Part shown: positions 37,008 through 46,537 of the stretch, piece by piece
How the letters are laid out: each line of letters begins with the position of its first letter
How positions within the stretch are numbered: position 1 is the stretch's first letter
DNA from: an uncultured Oxalobacter sp.
GTDB taxonomy: Bacteria > Pseudomonadota > Gammaproteobacteria > Burkholderiales > Burkholderiaceae_D
Length of the DNA: 46,718 bases
Direction: 5' to 3'
Assembly (NCBI GenBank): GCA_934401755.1
Contig: CAKRSU010000016.1
Span: 1 to 46,718 of the forward strand
The notes under the pieces: model-generated
Told to the model about the DNA's origin: nothing
Database searches by the model: none
The model's input: only the letters and a program-made list of their open reading frames with translations
Position numbers and translations under genes: made by a program

Positions 37008-39551
37008 ATGGATAAGTCAGATCAGATTCCAGCAAAAAAAGATAATATCATGGCAGTTAACGTTGCAGAACAGGCAGATAGGGAAATCATGGAGTCTAGT
37101 GGAAAAAACAAAGCAATAACCGAGGAAAAAATAGAGATTGTTACAGCAATTGATGCTGTTTCCAAAAGAGTCCCTGTGGTTACAGTTAAGACGAAGAAAA
37201 GTCGTAGAAGCCGAATTTTGAAAGAAAATGAAGATACGACGACTGTTAAGAAGGTAACAGAAGAAGCTGCTATTGAAAAAAGTACAAGTGCGGTATCTTC
37301 AGAAGAAAAACAAGAAGGAACAACTGTCGTTGTCAGAACGAGACGAGGCAGAAAATCCAAAGCACAGAAAGAAGCAGAAGTTGCTATGGCTACTGGAAGG
37401 TCAAGCGCAAACGGTATTTCCGAACCCGTTGTTATGACCGATCCTAAACAATTGGCGGCTATTGATACGTCTAGTTATATTCTTCCAACAGAAAAAGTGC
37501 CAGCACGTCGAGGACGTAAACCTAAAGAGGTTCAGCCTGAAAGTGATGAATTGAGCGCTATTAATGCGATGGAGCGTGAAGAGCTCAAAAAAGCAGGTAA
37601 ACGTAGTCAGCGTGCTAAAGAAAAAGCATTGCTTAATGGAACATTGACTGGTGACAATGAGGCTTCTGCAGAAGAAATTGAACGTCGTCGTGAACGTTTA
37701 AAGATGTTGATTAAAATGGGGAAGGAACGGAGTTACCTGACTCATGCAGAAATCAATGACCATTTGCCAGATGGGTTTAATGATCCCGATCAAATTGAAG
37801 GCATTATTAGTACTTTCAATGACATGGGGATTAATGTTTTTGAAGTCGCTCCCGATCAGGAAGATTTACTGCTTAATGATAATGCGATTAATGTCGCGAG
37901 TGAAGAAGAAGCAGAAGCTGCCGCAGAAGCTGCCCTTCAAACAGTAGATTCAGAATTTGGACGCACGACGGATCCTGTTCGTATGTATATGCGTGAAATG
38001 GGATCGGTTGAATTGCTAACCCGAGAAGGGGAAATTGAGATTGCTAAGCGTATTGAAGAAGGCCTTAAAGATATGGTCACTGCAATTTCTTCTTGCCCGA
38101 CTACGATTTCAGAAATTTTGAAGGTATCCAATGATATTCGCGAAGGCCTGATTGAAATCGATGAAGTTGTAGACGGTATGGCTGATGCAGAAGATGAAGT
38201 GGATTCTTCATTGTCGCTATCAACGGTCGATGATGAAGATGATGAATCAGAAGATGTCGATGATATTGATGATGATACATCGGCTCCGAATACTTCGACA
38301 GCCGGTATTTCTGCCGAAGAAAAGGAACAGCTTAAAAAGGACGCATTGCTTCGTTTTTCAAAAATTGAAGAACAGTTTGCTTTAATGCAAGCTGCGTTTA
38401 AAAATGAATCAGGAGATGCGGGTTATCGTTCACCTGCTTATATTGCTGCGCATGAAGCAATTTCTTCTGAATTACTGACAATGCGTTTCACCGCCCGTTT
38501 TATTGAAAAACTTTGTGATACATTGCGTGCTCAAATGAAAACAGTTCGTGATATCACAAAGGATATTTTGAAAGTTGTTGTTGATCGCTGTGGGGTTCCT
38601 CGTCAGTATTTCATTACAGAATTTCCTGGAAATGAAACGAATCCTGAATGGGTCGATAATGAAATTGCATCGGGACAACCATATAGTCAATTATTGGAAC
38701 GAAATCGTCCTGTTATTAATGAGCATCAAAGTAAGCTAATTGAGATTGAAAAATTTGTTGGAATGCCGCTGACAGATTTGCGTAAAATTGAAAAGAAGAT
38801 GTTAGCTGGTGAAGCGCATGCTCGTAAGGCCAAAAAAGAAATGACTGAAGCCAATTTGCGTCTTGTTATTTCGATTGCCAAGAAATATACCAATAGAGGG
38901 CTGCAATTTCTTGATTTGATTCAAGAAGGTAATATTGGTTTGATGAAGGCGGTGGACAAATTTGAATATCGTCGGGGATATAAATTTTCAACATATGCGA
39001 CATGGTGGATTCGCCAAGCAATTACTCGTTCGATTGCTGATCAGGCGCGCACTATCCGTATCCCGGTTCATATGATTGAAACAATCAATAAGATGAATCG
39101 TATTTCTCGTCAGATTTTGCAAGAAACCGGTTCAGAGCCAGATCCAGCGACTTTAGCAGAAAAAATGGATATGCCTGAGGATAAAATCCGCAAGATCATG
39201 AAAATTGCTAAAGAGCCGATTTCCATGGAAACACCAATTGGTGATGATGATGATTCGCATCTTGGCGATTTTATTGAAGATAGTAATACTTTGGCGCCAG
39301 CAGATGCTGCATTGCATGCGTCTATGCGTAATGTGGTTAAGGATGTCCTTGATTCATTAACGCCGAGAGAAGCGAAGGTTTTGCGTATGCGTTTTGGGGT
39401 CGAGATGTCGACTGACCATACTTTGGAAGAAGTTGGAAAACAGTTTGATGTGACCCGTGAACGTATTCGTCAGATTGAGGCTAAGGCTTTACGTAAATTA
39501 CGTCATCCTTCTCGTTCTGAAAAACTGAAGAGTTTTCTTGAAGGAAACTGA
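37008..39551 (+). CDS. rpoD: RNA polymerase sigma factor RpoD (sigma-70)
   Basis: This is the housekeeping sigma factor. Of 847 residues, about the first 220 are a charged, lysine- and glutamate-rich extension, then region 1.1 (about 230-290), region 1.2 ([22 protein letters not shown]), an acidic non-conserved insert ([19 protein letters not shown]), region 2 ([40 protein letters not shown]), region 3 and region 4 ([20 protein letters not shown]). It is longer than E. coli RpoD (613), mainly through the N-terminal extension, a known trait of betaproteobacterial RpoD. AAGGAC precedes ATG. Confidence 0.98.
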   Translation: MDKSDQIPAKKDNIMAVNVAEQADREIMESSGKNKAITEEKIEIVTAIDAVSKRVPVVTVKTKKSRRSRILKENEDTTTVKKVTEEAAIEKSTSAVSSEEKQEGTTVVVRTRRGRKSKAQKEAEVAMATGRSSANGISEPVVMTDPKQLAAIDTSSYILPTEKVPARRGRKPKEVQPESDELSAINAMEREELKKAGKRSQRAKEKALLNGTLTGDNEASAEEIERRRERLKMLIKMGKERSYLTHAEINDHLPDGFNDPDQIEGIISTFNDMGINVFEVAPDQEDLLLNDNAINVASEEEAEAAAEAALQTVDSEFGRTTDPVRMYMREMGSVELLTREGEIEIAKRIEEGLKDMVTAISSCPTTISEILKVSNDIREGLIEIDEVVDGMADAEDEVDSSLSLSTVDDEDDESEDVDDIDDDTSAPNTSTAGISAEEKEQLKKDALLRFSKIEEQFALMQAAFKNESGDAGYRSPAYIAAHEAISSELLTMRFTARFIEKLCDTLRAQMKTVRDITKDILKVVVDRCGVPRQYFITEFPGNETNPEWVDNEIASGQPYSQLLERNRPVINEHQSKLIEIEKFVGMPLTDLRKIEKKMLAGEAHARKAKKEMTEANLRLVISIAKKYTNRGLQFLDLIQEGNIGLMKAVDKFEYRRGYKFSTYATWWIRQAITRSIADQARTIRIPVHMIETINKMNRISRQILQETGSEPDPATLAEKMDMPEDKIRKIMKIAKEPISMETPIGDDDDSHLGDFIEDSNTLAPADAALHASMRNVVKDVLDSLTPREAKVLRMRFGVEMSTDHTLEEVGKQFDVTRERIRQIEAKALRKLRHPSRSEKLKSFLEGN

Positions 39552-39557
39552 TATAAT
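39549..39557 (+). promoter_or_regulatory. Extended -10 promoter of the CAU tRNA
   Basis: TGATATAAT (TGnTATAAT) overlaps the rpoD stop codon and lies 16 bases before the tRNA 5' end. A -35 at normal spacing is weak (AGAGTT). A co-transcript with rpoD is also possible. Confidence 0.5.
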
Positions 39558-39572
39558 AATGCTTTCTTAAAT

Positions 39573-39649
39573 GGGCCTATAGCTCAGTTGGTTAGAGCAG
39601 AGGACTCATAATCCTTTGGTCGTAGGTTCAAGTCCTACTGGGCCCACCA
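39573..39649 (+). tRNA. tRNA with CAT anticodon, probably tRNA-Ile2
   Basis: A 77-base cloverleaf with acceptor GGGCCTA / TGGGCCC, D arm GCTC-AGTTGGTTA-GAGC, anticodon loop CTCATAA, T loop TTCAAGT and encoded CCA. CAT can mean elongator Met or, if C34 is changed to lysidine, Ile (AUA codons). The variable and T-arm stretch TTTGGTCG...GGTTCAAGTCC resembles E. coli tRNA-Ile2 more than tRNA-Met, and betaproteobacteria often carry this gene after rpoD. Confidence 0.93.
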
Positions 39650-39665
39650 TTCTAAATATATGATT

Positions 39666-39699
39666 ACGCTGAAATTTTCGGATTTCAGCGTTTTTATTT
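39666..39699 (+). terminator. Intrinsic terminator after the CAU tRNA
   Basis: ACGCTGAAAT (39666-39675) pairs with 39682-39691 over a TTTCGG loop, then TTTTATTTTT follows. It overlaps the end of the minus-strand recombinase remnant. Confidence 0.9.
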
Positions 39700-39852
39700 T
39701 TCTCCTGAAATCCTCTTCATGTCCAAAAGACTTTGAACCATGAGTGGTTCTACAACCTCTCCTTTATCTCTTCGATAGATAACCGTTGTTGCTTGATTTT
39801 TGTGTCTGAATAGCTTTTGCGCATTATTTTGTGTTGTGAAATGGGACTCCTC
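39694..39852 (-). pseudogene. C-terminal remnant of a tyrosine recombinase (integrase)
   Basis: The minus strand encodes 52 residues ending at TAA 39696, with AQKLFRHKNQATTVIYRRDK and GEVVEPL. The G/RHKNxxTTxxY-R pattern is the catalytic H and Y block of phage-type integrases, followed by the usual short tail. An in-frame stop at 39853-39855 and no Arg-box or core domain upstream show that only the end of the gene is left. The 3' end faces the adjacent tRNA, as for an element that once integrated there. Family assignment rests on this short motif. Confidence 0.5.
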
Positions 39853-40409
39853 TTAGATATAACATGTTTTTGATGTTGTGCCTATTTTTTTAGCAATTTC
39901 TCGTTTTTTGATGTAAAAGCGAGTTAGGTTCTATTTGATGTAGGGCCTTCATAGGTCAAATATTGAGAGTCCATTTTAGTGAACTAAAGATCATGTCATT
40001 TGGATTGAATGATCAATATGTAGTAGTTTTACTACTCTAATTTTTGAGAAAAGTTAAAGGAATATCTATTAATAAGCATTATGGAACATTAGTTATTTTA
40101 TCAAATTAAGCGATAATTATTTGAATTTAAAAGATAACATCCAAAATAGATTCATTCAGAGCATCTTAATAATTGCTTCTTATTAATAATAGTTCTTTTT
40201 ATTAAATCTATTAAAAACAATCAGTTACCTGTGAATTGAATATCCGTTAATGCTTATTAACGGATATAGAAAAATAAAAATATCAAAAGGCGCAGGTAAA
40301 AAAACAAAAATATTTCCCCTTTCTATTTAAAAGCCAATAGCTATTACGACTATATCCAAGATGTCGTATCTGCGCGGGAAGAAAAATAATTGAATGATTA
40401 GATCGTACA
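39853..40409. other. AT-rich non-coding stretch between the recombinase scar and the sulfatase gene
   Basis: I see no gene with a ribosome site. Frames on the minus strand next to the recombinase remnant are full of stops, in keeping with decayed DNA. A perfect 12-bp inverted repeat (40240-40251 with 40256-40267, ATATCCGTTAAT and complement, loop GCTT) is present with no T run on either side. The base composition is more AT-rich than the flanking genes. Confidence 0.6.
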
Positions 40410-41927
40410 ATGAATAGATTCTACAAAGTTATCGCGGTTCTCCTGTATTTAACAGCAATTACATCATCAGGCTTGTACTTCATCACGAAATTTGTGATCA
40501 AAAATTTCGGTAAAGTTCAACTTAGCCAATTGTTGTTTCATATCAGAGTAGGGGCCGGCGGTGGCCTTACTAAAAAACTGATTATCAGCGGGGTTAAATA
40601 TGGTGTTCAATGGATCATTATCGCTGGCTTTCTGACATACCTTCTTTTTATATTTCTCAAATCAGATTCAATTGGCGAAATTTATAGCCTTTTGAAAAAT
40701 GGGATAAAAAAACTCGCGTCCAAACTTAATAAACCATTATTAATACTTGGAATCATACTAGCTGCTATTTCAGTGAAGGCATTTAGCTTTGTTGATCATA
40801 ACCTTCATGTCGTTAAATATCTCACTCAGAAACAATCGCCATTCTTTGAGAAAAATTATGCTCGTTTAGACACGACACATTTCAAAAATCCTAAGAAGAA
40901 AAACCTCATTATCATCTTCTTAGAATCCATGGAACAAGGATATTCCGATAAAAACATATATGGTGAAAATCTGATAAAAGAATTAAACGAGCTTCAGAAA
41001 GAAGGCATTGTATTTAAAGGACATAAAAACTCAAATGGCGCTAACTTTACAATTGGTGGTATTGCAGCCCAAACATTAGGTGTTCCCATTGTTCGGGTTC
41101 CATTTGATATTCATGATGGAAAAACTCGTTTTAATGTTCTTCTAAAAAATGCCCCTTCTATTTTCAATCTCTTAAAGAATGATGGTTATTCGACAACAGC
41201 ATTTTTTGGAACTTCACAGAAATTCACGGCACAGGACAATTTTCTTCAAGTGCATGGCATAGCCGATGTTTATTCAAGGGAATATTTTGAAACTCATAAT
41301 TACTTACTTGATGAAGAAAACAGAGGAGCAGATAGTTGGGGATATAACGATGAATTTTTATGGGCTCGTTTTTGTGAATATTTGAGTAATATATCTAGAA
41401 GCAATCAACCATTTGCCGCAATGCTAGAAACTATAGATACTCATTTCCCTAAAGGTTTTACAAAGAAAAAATTCGAAAAATTTAATGGAGTTCAAGATGC
41501 AATTCGGGCATCTTCAATTATGGTTTCAGAATTTATTAGTTGGGCAAAAAAACAGCCATGGTATAAAAATACGACAATTGTTATTGTAGGTGATCATCCT
41601 TGGCAGGATCCTCCTGTTGATTTTACTCAATTGACGAAAAAGAGTCATAACCGAGAAATTTTTAATGTCATTTTAAATTCGGTTTATTCCCCTAAAACGA
41701 TTACTATTTCTGATGGTTGGAGTTCAAATGATATGGCTTCAACAATTCTAGATGCTATGGGAATTGAGTATGCCGCTACATTAAATGATGGCAAAGTTGT
41801 AAAACATAGAGTTGGTATAGGTAAATCATTGTTTTTCAATCAAAAAACTTTAATGGGAGAGTTAGGGCAAGATAATTTTATGAAAACAATGAATAAACCT
41901 AGTCGCTTTTACGATAGACTCTATTGA
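40410..41927 (+). CDS. MdoB/LtaS-like sulfatase-fold phosphotransferase
   Basis: The 505-residue membrane protein has three membrane segments near the N-terminus (about 7-29, 66-84 and 108-126) and an external sulfatase-fold domain. Likely metal and catalytic residues are Glu172 in IIFLESMEQG, Thr214 in ANFTIGGI (the nucleophile Thr position of MdoB/LtaS), the ETIDTHFPKG motif and VGDHPWQDPP near the end. Such enzymes move phosphoglycerol or phosphoethanolamine from phospholipid onto glucans, LOS or teichoic acid; the acceptor here is unknown. It has two fewer N-terminal segments than LtaS. It stands alone in an AT-rich tRNA-linked segment, so recent gain is plausible. No clear Shine-Dalgarno before ATG 40410. 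Confidence 0.85.
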   Translation: MNRFYKVIAVLLYLTAITSSGLYFITKFVIKNFGKVQLSQLLFHIRVGAGGGLTKKLIISGVKYGVQWIIIAGFLTYLLFIFLKSDSIGEIYSLLKNGIKKLASKLNKPLLILGIILAAISVKAFSFVDHNLHVVKYLTQKQSPFFEKNYARLDTTHFKNPKKKNLIIIFLESMEQGYSDKNIYGENLIKELNELQKEGIVFKGHKNSNGANFTIGGIAAQTLGVPIVRVPFDIHDGKTRFNVLLKNAPSIFNLLKNDGYSTTAFFGTSQKFTAQDNFLQVHGIADVYSREYFETHNYLLDEENRGADSWGYNDEFLWARFCEYLSNISRSNQPFAAMLETIDTHFPKGFTKKKFEKFNGVQDAIRASSIMVSEFISWAKKQPWYKNTTIVIVGDHPWQDPPVDFTQLTKKSHNREIFNVILNSVYSPKTITISDGWSSNDMASTILDAMGIEYAATLNDGKVVKHRVGIGKSLFFNQKTLMGELGQDNFMKTMNKPSRFYDRLY

Positions 41928-42264
41928 TATTTTCAATAATCATGAGGTATTGATTTTGATCGATATAGATAGCTCCATAGATCGGGATTAAGAGGCTATT
42001 TAGATGTTCGTGTCATTTAAGTTGAGTTTAGAGACTGGAAGCAATTTTTTTGTTGAAATTGAATCTTGGTGCAGAATTCTTTTTTGTGTTAGCTTTTTTT
42101 GCTCAGTCCATACTCTTTGAAATTACCTCATTTCTATCATTTTGAATATTTTTAGACTGTTATTAATGCAAGCCAATCAAAGAGAAATGATTGGCAAAAT
42201 ATTTTAATATCGATGTCTTGAAATTCTTTTTTGTACTCTTATATTGGTTTTATTAGGAAATATG
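41928..42264. other. Non-coding stretch before clpB
   Basis: No gene with a ribosome site is visible. The stretch is AT-rich with several T runs but no strong hairpin. A first CTTGAAAT copy lies at 42219-42226. Confidence 0.55.
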
Positions 42265-42316
42265 TTTTCAAGATTTGTTATTTTAAGTCTTGAAAATTTG
42301 GATTTTTACCTTATAT
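42265..42316 (+). promoter_or_regulatory. Heat-shock-like (sigma-32) promoter and inverted repeat before clpB
   Basis: CTTGAAA (42289-42295) is followed after 14 bases by CTTATAT (42310-42316), which partly fits the sigma-32 -10 (CCCATNT). A 9-bp inverted repeat TTTTCAAGA / TCTTGAAAA (42265-42273 and 42288-42296) overlaps the -35. Predicted start is about 30 bases before ATG. Promoter assignment leans on clpB being a heat-shock gene. Confidence 0.4.
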
Positions 42317-42350
42317 GTTGTAAATAACATAATAGATAAAGGGGAGTGCA

Positions 42351-44936
42351 ATGCGTCAAGATAAACTGACAACTAAATTACAGGAAGCGATTTCCGATGC
42401 ACACAGCTTAGCTGTTGGCAATGATAACCAGTATATTGACCCAGTTCATATGCTTCTTGCGCTTCTTCAACAGCAAGACGGTTCATCTCGTTCAATATTG
42501 CAAAAAGCAGGCGTTAATGTTGGTCGATTGGAAAGTGAATTGAAGTCTGCGCTTGATCGGTTACCAAAAGTATCTGGCACAGGAGGCGATGTTCAGGTTA
42601 GCCGTGAATTAATGAATTTACTGAATTTAGCCGATCGTGAATCTCAAAAACGCGGGGATAGCTATATTGCTAGCGAAATGATTTTGCTTGCTTTATTAGA
42701 AGATCATTCTAATGCTGGACGTTTAGCTCGGGAAGCGGGATTGACCAAAAATGCAATTGAGGCGGCTATTACTGCTGTACGTGGGGATAATCAAGTGAAT
42801 TCTGCTGATGCGGAAGGTCAACGTGAAGCATTGAAAAAATATACACTTGATCTGACAGAACGCGCTAGAAATGGAAAACTAGATCCTGTTATTGGCCGAG
42901 ATGACGAAATTCGTCGTGCTATTCAAGTATTGCAACGTCGTACCAAAAATAACCCCGTCTTAATTGGTGAACCAGGGGTTGGTAAAACGGCGATTGTTGA
43001 GGGGTTAGCGCAACGTATTGTCAATAATGAAGTCCCAGAAAGCCTGAAAGGTAAACGGGTATTGGCATTGGATATGGCTGCTTTGTTAGCAGGTGCAAAA
43101 TTCCGTGGTGAATTTGAAGAGCGGTTAAAAGCGGTTTTGAATGAATTGGCAAAAGACGAAGGAAAAGATATTGTCTTTATCGATGAAATTCATACGATGG
43201 TTGGTGCGGGTAAAGCAGATGGTGCAATGGATGCCGGGAATATGTTAAAACCTGCGCTTGCTCGTGGTGAATTGCATTGTGTTGGTGCAACGACTTTAGA
43301 TGAATATCGTAAGTACATTGAAAAAGATGCCGCATTGGAACGCCGTTTCCAAAAGATTTTAGTTGATGAACCTTCTGTCGAAAGTACTATCGCAATTTTG
43401 CGTGGATTGCAGGAAAAATATGAAATGCATCATGGGGTTGAAATTTCAGATCCTGCAATTATTGCGGCAGCGGAATTGTCAAACCGTTATATTACCGATC
43501 GTTTCTTGCCGGATAAAGCGATTGACCTTATTGATGAGGCAGCGTCTCGTATCAAGATGGAAATTGATTCCAAACCAGAAGTCATGGACAAACTGGATCG
43601 TCGTATTATCCAATTGAAGATTGAACGAGAAGCAGTTAAGAAAGAAACGGATGATGCGTCTAAAAAACGCCTAGCATTATTGGAAGAGGAAATCGAAAAA
43701 TTAGAAAAAGAATATGCCGATTATGATGAAATTTTAAAAGCAGAAAAAGCATCTGTTGAAGGCGCTAAACATACAAAAGAAGAGATTGAAAAGGTACGGC
43801 TTCAGATTGAAGAAGCAAAACGCCGTGGTGATTATCAAAAGATGTCGGAATTGATGTACGCTAAATTGCCGGAATTGGAAAAACAGCTTAAGGCAGAAGA
43901 TCGTGCACAAGAAGACCAAGATAAGCCTAAATTATTACATACTGAAGTCGGTGCTGAAGAAATTGCTGAAGTTGTTTCTCGTGCAACAGGTATTCCAGTC
44001 TCGAAAATGATGCAAGGCGAACGTTCAAAATTGTTGGGAATGGAAGATGAACTGCATAAACGAGTTATCAGTCAAAACGAAGCTGTTGTCGCCGTTTCTG
44101 AAGCAATTCGTCGTTCTCGTGCTGGATTGTCCGATCCAAATCGCCCTTACGGTTCTTTCATGTTTTTGGGACCAACAGGGGTTGGTAAGACAGAGTTGTG
44201 TAAAGCATTAGCAGCGTTCTTATTCGATACGGAAGATGCCATGATTCGTATTGATATGAGTGAGTTCATGGAAAAACATTCTGTTGCTCGCTTAATTGGT
44301 GCGCCTCCAGGATATGTTGGTTATGAAGAAGGGGGATATTTGACGGAAGCTGTACGTCGTAGACCTTATAGCGTTATTTTGCTTGATGAAATTGAAAAAG
44401 CACATCCAGATGTCTTTAATGTATTGTTACAGGTATTAGATGATGGCCGGATGACAGATGGTCAAGGACGCACGGTTGATTTCAAAAATACAGTGATTGT
44501 CATGACTTCTAATCTTGGATCTCATTTGATCCAGTCAATGCAGGGACAGGATAAGGCTGAGATTAAGAAAGCGGTTATGGGAGAAGTACAACAGCATTTT
44601 AGACCTGAATTTATTAACCGTATTGATGAAATTGTTGTATTTGATGCATTAGATGATAAAAACATTAGTGCGATTGCGAAGATTCAGCTTGATCTGCTGA
44701 ATAAACGGTTAGTTGCAATGGATATGTCAATGGAAGTAACAGATAAGGCTCTTCAAAAAGTTGCTGAAGCTGGGTTTGATCCATTATTCGGTGCACGTCC
44801 GTTAAAAAGAGCGGTCCAGAACCTGATCGAAAATCCGCTTTCTAAAGAAATTTTGGAAGGCAAATATGGTCCTGGTGATGTGATCGTTGTTGATGAAGTG
44901 GAGGATAAGCTAACTTTTAGTAAAAAGAATCAATAA
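42351..44936 (+). CDS. clpB: ATP-dependent disaggregase ClpB
   Basis: ClpB is a hexameric AAA+ machine that rescues aggregated proteins with DnaK. The 861-residue protein has the N domain (about 1-145), AAA1 with Walker A GEPGVGKT and Walker [10 protein letters not shown], the long coiled-coil M domain (about 405-525), AAA2 with GPTGVGKT and [15 protein letters not shown], and the C-terminal domain with [10 protein letters not shown]. Having the M domain and no ClpP loop separates it from ClpA. GGGGAG precedes the ATG. Confidence 0.98.
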   Translation: MRQDKLTTKLQEAISDAHSLAVGNDNQYIDPVHMLLALLQQQDGSSRSILQKAGVNVGRLESELKSALDRLPKVSGTGGDVQVSRELMNLLNLADRESQKRGDSYIASEMILLALLEDHSNAGRLAREAGLTKNAIEAAITAVRGDNQVNSADAEGQREALKKYTLDLTERARNGKLDPVIGRDDEIRRAIQVLQRRTKNNPVLIGEPGVGKTAIVEGLAQRIVNNEVPESLKGKRVLALDMAALLAGAKFRGEFEERLKAVLNELAKDEGKDIVFIDEIHTMVGAGKADGAMDAGNMLKPALARGELHCVGATTLDEYRKYIEKDAALERRFQKILVDEPSVESTIAILRGLQEKYEMHHGVEISDPAIIAAAELSNRYITDRFLPDKAIDLIDEAASRIKMEIDSKPEVMDKLDRRIIQLKIEREAVKKETDDASKKRLALLEEEIEKLEKEYADYDEILKAEKASVEGAKHTKEEIEKVRLQIEEAKRRGDYQKMSELMYAKLPELEKQLKAEDRAQEDQDKPKLLHTEVGAEEIAEVVSRATGIPVSKMMQGERSKLLGMEDELHKRVISQNEAVVAVSEAIRRSRAGLSDPNRPYGSFMFLGPTGVGKTELCKALAAFLFDTEDAMIRIDMSEFMEKHSVARLIGAPPGYVGYEEGGYLTEAVRRRPYSVILLDEIEKAHPDVFNVLLQVLDDGRMTDGQGRTVDFKNTVIVMTSNLGSHLIQSMQGQDKAEIKKAVMGEVQQHFRPEFINRIDEIVVFDALDDKNISAIAKIQLDLLNKRLVAMDMSMEVTDKALQKVAEAGFDPLFGARPLKRAVQNLIENPLSKEILEGKYGPGDVIVVDEVEDKLTFSKKNQ

Positions 44937-44959
44937 TGAATTTAGGTTAAAAATAGTTT

Positions 44960-44998
44960 ACGGGGAAGGTGAAAACCTTCCCCGTTATTGTTTTTTTA
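44960..44998 (+). terminator. Intrinsic terminator after clpB
   Basis: ACGGGGAAGGT (44960-44970) pairs perfectly with 44975-44985 over a GAAA tetraloop; TTATTGTTTTTTT follows. It reaches the stop codon of the convergent dehydrogenase gene and may work in both directions. Confidence 0.92.
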
Positions 44999-45955
44999 TT
45001 CACTTATTTTAAGAACTGCCCGGAAATGCGTTTTGGCAGCCATCATTTTTTCATAGGCCTCTTGGGCTTTTTCTAATGGAAATGTTTCGATCATAGGGCG
45101 AATATTTGTGAGGATACTAAAACGAATCGTTGCTTCTATTTCATGATGATCCGTAAATGTTCCTTTTACCGTTCGTTGTCCCATCACAAAATCCATAGGA
45201 GTCCAATTCAGAGGCTCTTTATCTGATGCAGCGATAATCAGTTCCCCATTTTTTGCAAGTCCTCGTAACAGAGAAGAGATTACTTTTGTATTATGTCCAG
45301 TTGCTAAAATGACTTTTGCGCCTCCTAATGCTTTTAATGCACGAGATGCATTTTCTTTGTCAATATCAATGTAATGATGAGCTCCTAATTGCTTCGATAA
45401 AGCTTCTTTATCAGCTCCGCGAGACAACGCAACGACTTCAAATCCCGCTTTCTTTGCAAATTGAATGGCGAGATGCCCTAAACCACCAATTCCTGAAATA
45501 GCAACTAAATCGCCCATTTTTGCACAACTATTATGCAGTGCACTGAAAGTTGTTTCTCCTGCACATAGCAAAGGAGCGGCTTCTTCTGATGTGATTTCAT
45601 CAGGGATTAAGACGAGTGCATCTTCATAGGCCACCATATATTCGGCATAACCGCCATCCATGGTTAAAGCCGTTGTTTGACCATGACCACCATGCCAACC
45701 ACATCCTACTCGTTGTCCTTGTTGCCATTTTGTGACGTTTTCTCCGAGTTGCGTGATAATGCCGACAACTTCATGCCCTGGAATACGAGGATAAGCGCTT
45801 GATAGCCCTTCGATTACGGTTGAGTCGCCATGGCAAACACCACATGCTTCTACTTTTAAGAGAACTTGTTGGGGACCAGGATGTGGAACGGGTATTTTAA
45901 TTAATTCCATTGAAGCCCCTTTTGCGGCAACTTGGATTGCTTTCATCATGACCAT
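44996..45955 (-). CDS. Zinc-dependent alcohol dehydrogenase (MDR) lacking the structural-zinc loop
   Basis: The protein belongs to the medium-chain dehydrogenase superfamily, close to AdhP-like enzymes that oxidise alcohols or reduce aldehydes with NAD(P). Start ATG 45955 is decided by AAAGGAAA 6 bases upstream; a longer frame begins at 46000 without one. The 319-residue protein has catalytic zinc ligands Cys41 (ACGVCHGD), His61-Glu62 (PGHEV) and Cys131, and the Rossmann motif GIGGLGH (155-161). Where relatives have a loop with four cysteines for structural zinc, this one reads GWHGGHGQTTALTMDGGYAEY, so about 18 residues are missing in frame. The active site looks complete. Confidence 0.88.
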   Translation of the reverse strand: MVMMKAIQVAAKGASMELIKIPVPHPGPQQVLLKVEACGVCHGDSTVIEGLSSAYPRIPGHEVVGIITQLGENVTKWQQGQRVGCGWHGGHGQTTALTMDGGYAEYMVAYEDALVLIPDEITSEEAAPLLCAGETTFSALHNSCAKMGDLVAISGIGGLGHLAIQFAKKAGFEVVALSRGADKEALSKQLGAHHYIDIDKENASRALKALGGAKVILATGHNTKVISSLLRGLAKNGELIIAASDKEPLNWTPMDFVMGQRTVKGTFTDHHEIEATIRFSILTNIRPMIETFPLEKAQEAYEKMMAAKTHFRAVLKISE

Positions 45956-46051
45956 TGATTTTTCCTTTTGTGGGTTATTTGAAATTTCATTGTATAACAA
46001 GGAAAGAAATAAAAATTGCCCTCATGCCATTCAAGACAATTGGTTAGAAAT

Positions 46052-46115
46052 TGTCAATCTTTTGTCAATATGGGTGTTAATGAGGTGTCAAATAACTGTC
46101 AATGACAGATGTCAA
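46052..46115. promoter_or_regulatory. Five phased TGTCAA repeats upstream of the dehydrogenase gene
   Basis: TGTCAA occurs at 46052, 46063, 46086, 46097 and 46110, with start-to-start distances 11, 23, 11 and 13, close to whole helical turns. The fourth is part of a 13-base palindrome CTGTCA-A-TGACAG (46096-46108). On the minus strand each reads TTGACA, but no good -10 follows at 17 bases, so they look more like regulator sites than promoters. They lie 97-160 bases upstream of the dehydrogenase start. Confidence 0.6.
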
Positions 46116-46351
46116 AATATAAAAATCAATTCGACAACATAGAAAAATGATGAATAAAGCGATGTATAGGTATGTTGATTAATGGTAGGTAGTCAGAGAA
46201 AAAAGATTCTTTATCAGAGATGATGATATCAAGTGTTCTTATAGGGATCGGTGTTTATTTTTGGTTGATGAATCATTTAATCAAGCTTTAAAGATCTTTG
46301 TTATTTAAGAAAAAATAGAGAATTTACTCGATTTTATTTGATGGGATGACG

Positions 46352-46389
46352 TGATAAAAAAAGAAGATGCTTGGCTACAAGCATCTTCT
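46352..46389 (-). terminator. Minus-strand intrinsic terminator with no known gene
   Basis: On the minus strand AGAAGATGCTTG (46389-46378) pairs perfectly with 46373-46362 over a 4-base loop, followed by TTTTTTTATC. No coding sequence on the minus strand runs into it. On the plus strand no T run follows. Confidence 0.8.
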
Positions 46390-46476
46390 GTCAAAAAAGA
46401 GAGTAGATCTAAGATATTAGATTCGCCTTAGATGAAGCATTTTTCATGCCATAAAGTTTTTTGAAGTAATTTTATT

Positions 46477-46503
46477 TAATATATCAATTTTTTCGATATA
46501 TTA
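46477..46503. repeat. 9-bp inverted repeat upstream of the sigma-54 site
   Basis: TAATATATC (46477-46485) and GATATATTA (46495-46503) with 9 bases between. It ends 18 bases before the -24 element; sigma-54 activator sites are usually further away, so its role is open. Confidence 0.55.
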
Positions 46504-46521
46504 TGAAGAAAAAAACTGATA

Positions 46522-46537
46522 TGGCACGACTTTTGCA
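46522..46537 (+). promoter_or_regulatory. Sigma-54 (-24/-12) promoter for the transporter gene
   Basis: TGGCACG-ACTT-TTGCA matches the sigma-54 consensus at every defined base, with GG and GC exactly 10 bases apart. It faces the transporter gene; the start would be about 46548, leaving a leader of roughly 100 bases. Transcription would then need an activating ATPase of the NtrC type, not seen in the window. Confidence 0.75.

Larger units (their letters stand above)
46352..46531 (-). ncRNA. Candidate small RNA, about 180 bases
   Basis: A sigma-70-like promoter (46565-46537) and the intrinsic terminator at 46389-46352 frame a minus-strand segment with no open frame of note. It contains a U-rich CUCUCUUUUUUGA stretch before the terminator, which Hfq could bind, and a 7-bp inner repeat. 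The element is inferred from signals alone; the AT-rich setting makes chance promoter matches likely. Confidence 0.3.

Noticed and set aside
39650..42350. Second copy of the tRNA 3' end (attachment site)
   Set aside because: I looked for the GGTTCAAGTCCTACTGGGCC segment downstream and did not find it, so no element boundary can be given.
45956..46000. 15-residue N-terminal extension of the dehydrogenase
   Set aside because: ATG 45955 has AAAGGAAA at good spacing and gives the usual MDR start; the extension has neither.
45948..46142. Plus-strand open frame of 64 codons upstream of the dehydrogenase
   Set aside because: It lies over the dehydrogenase 5' end and the TGTCAA repeats, has no ribosome site and an irregular composition.
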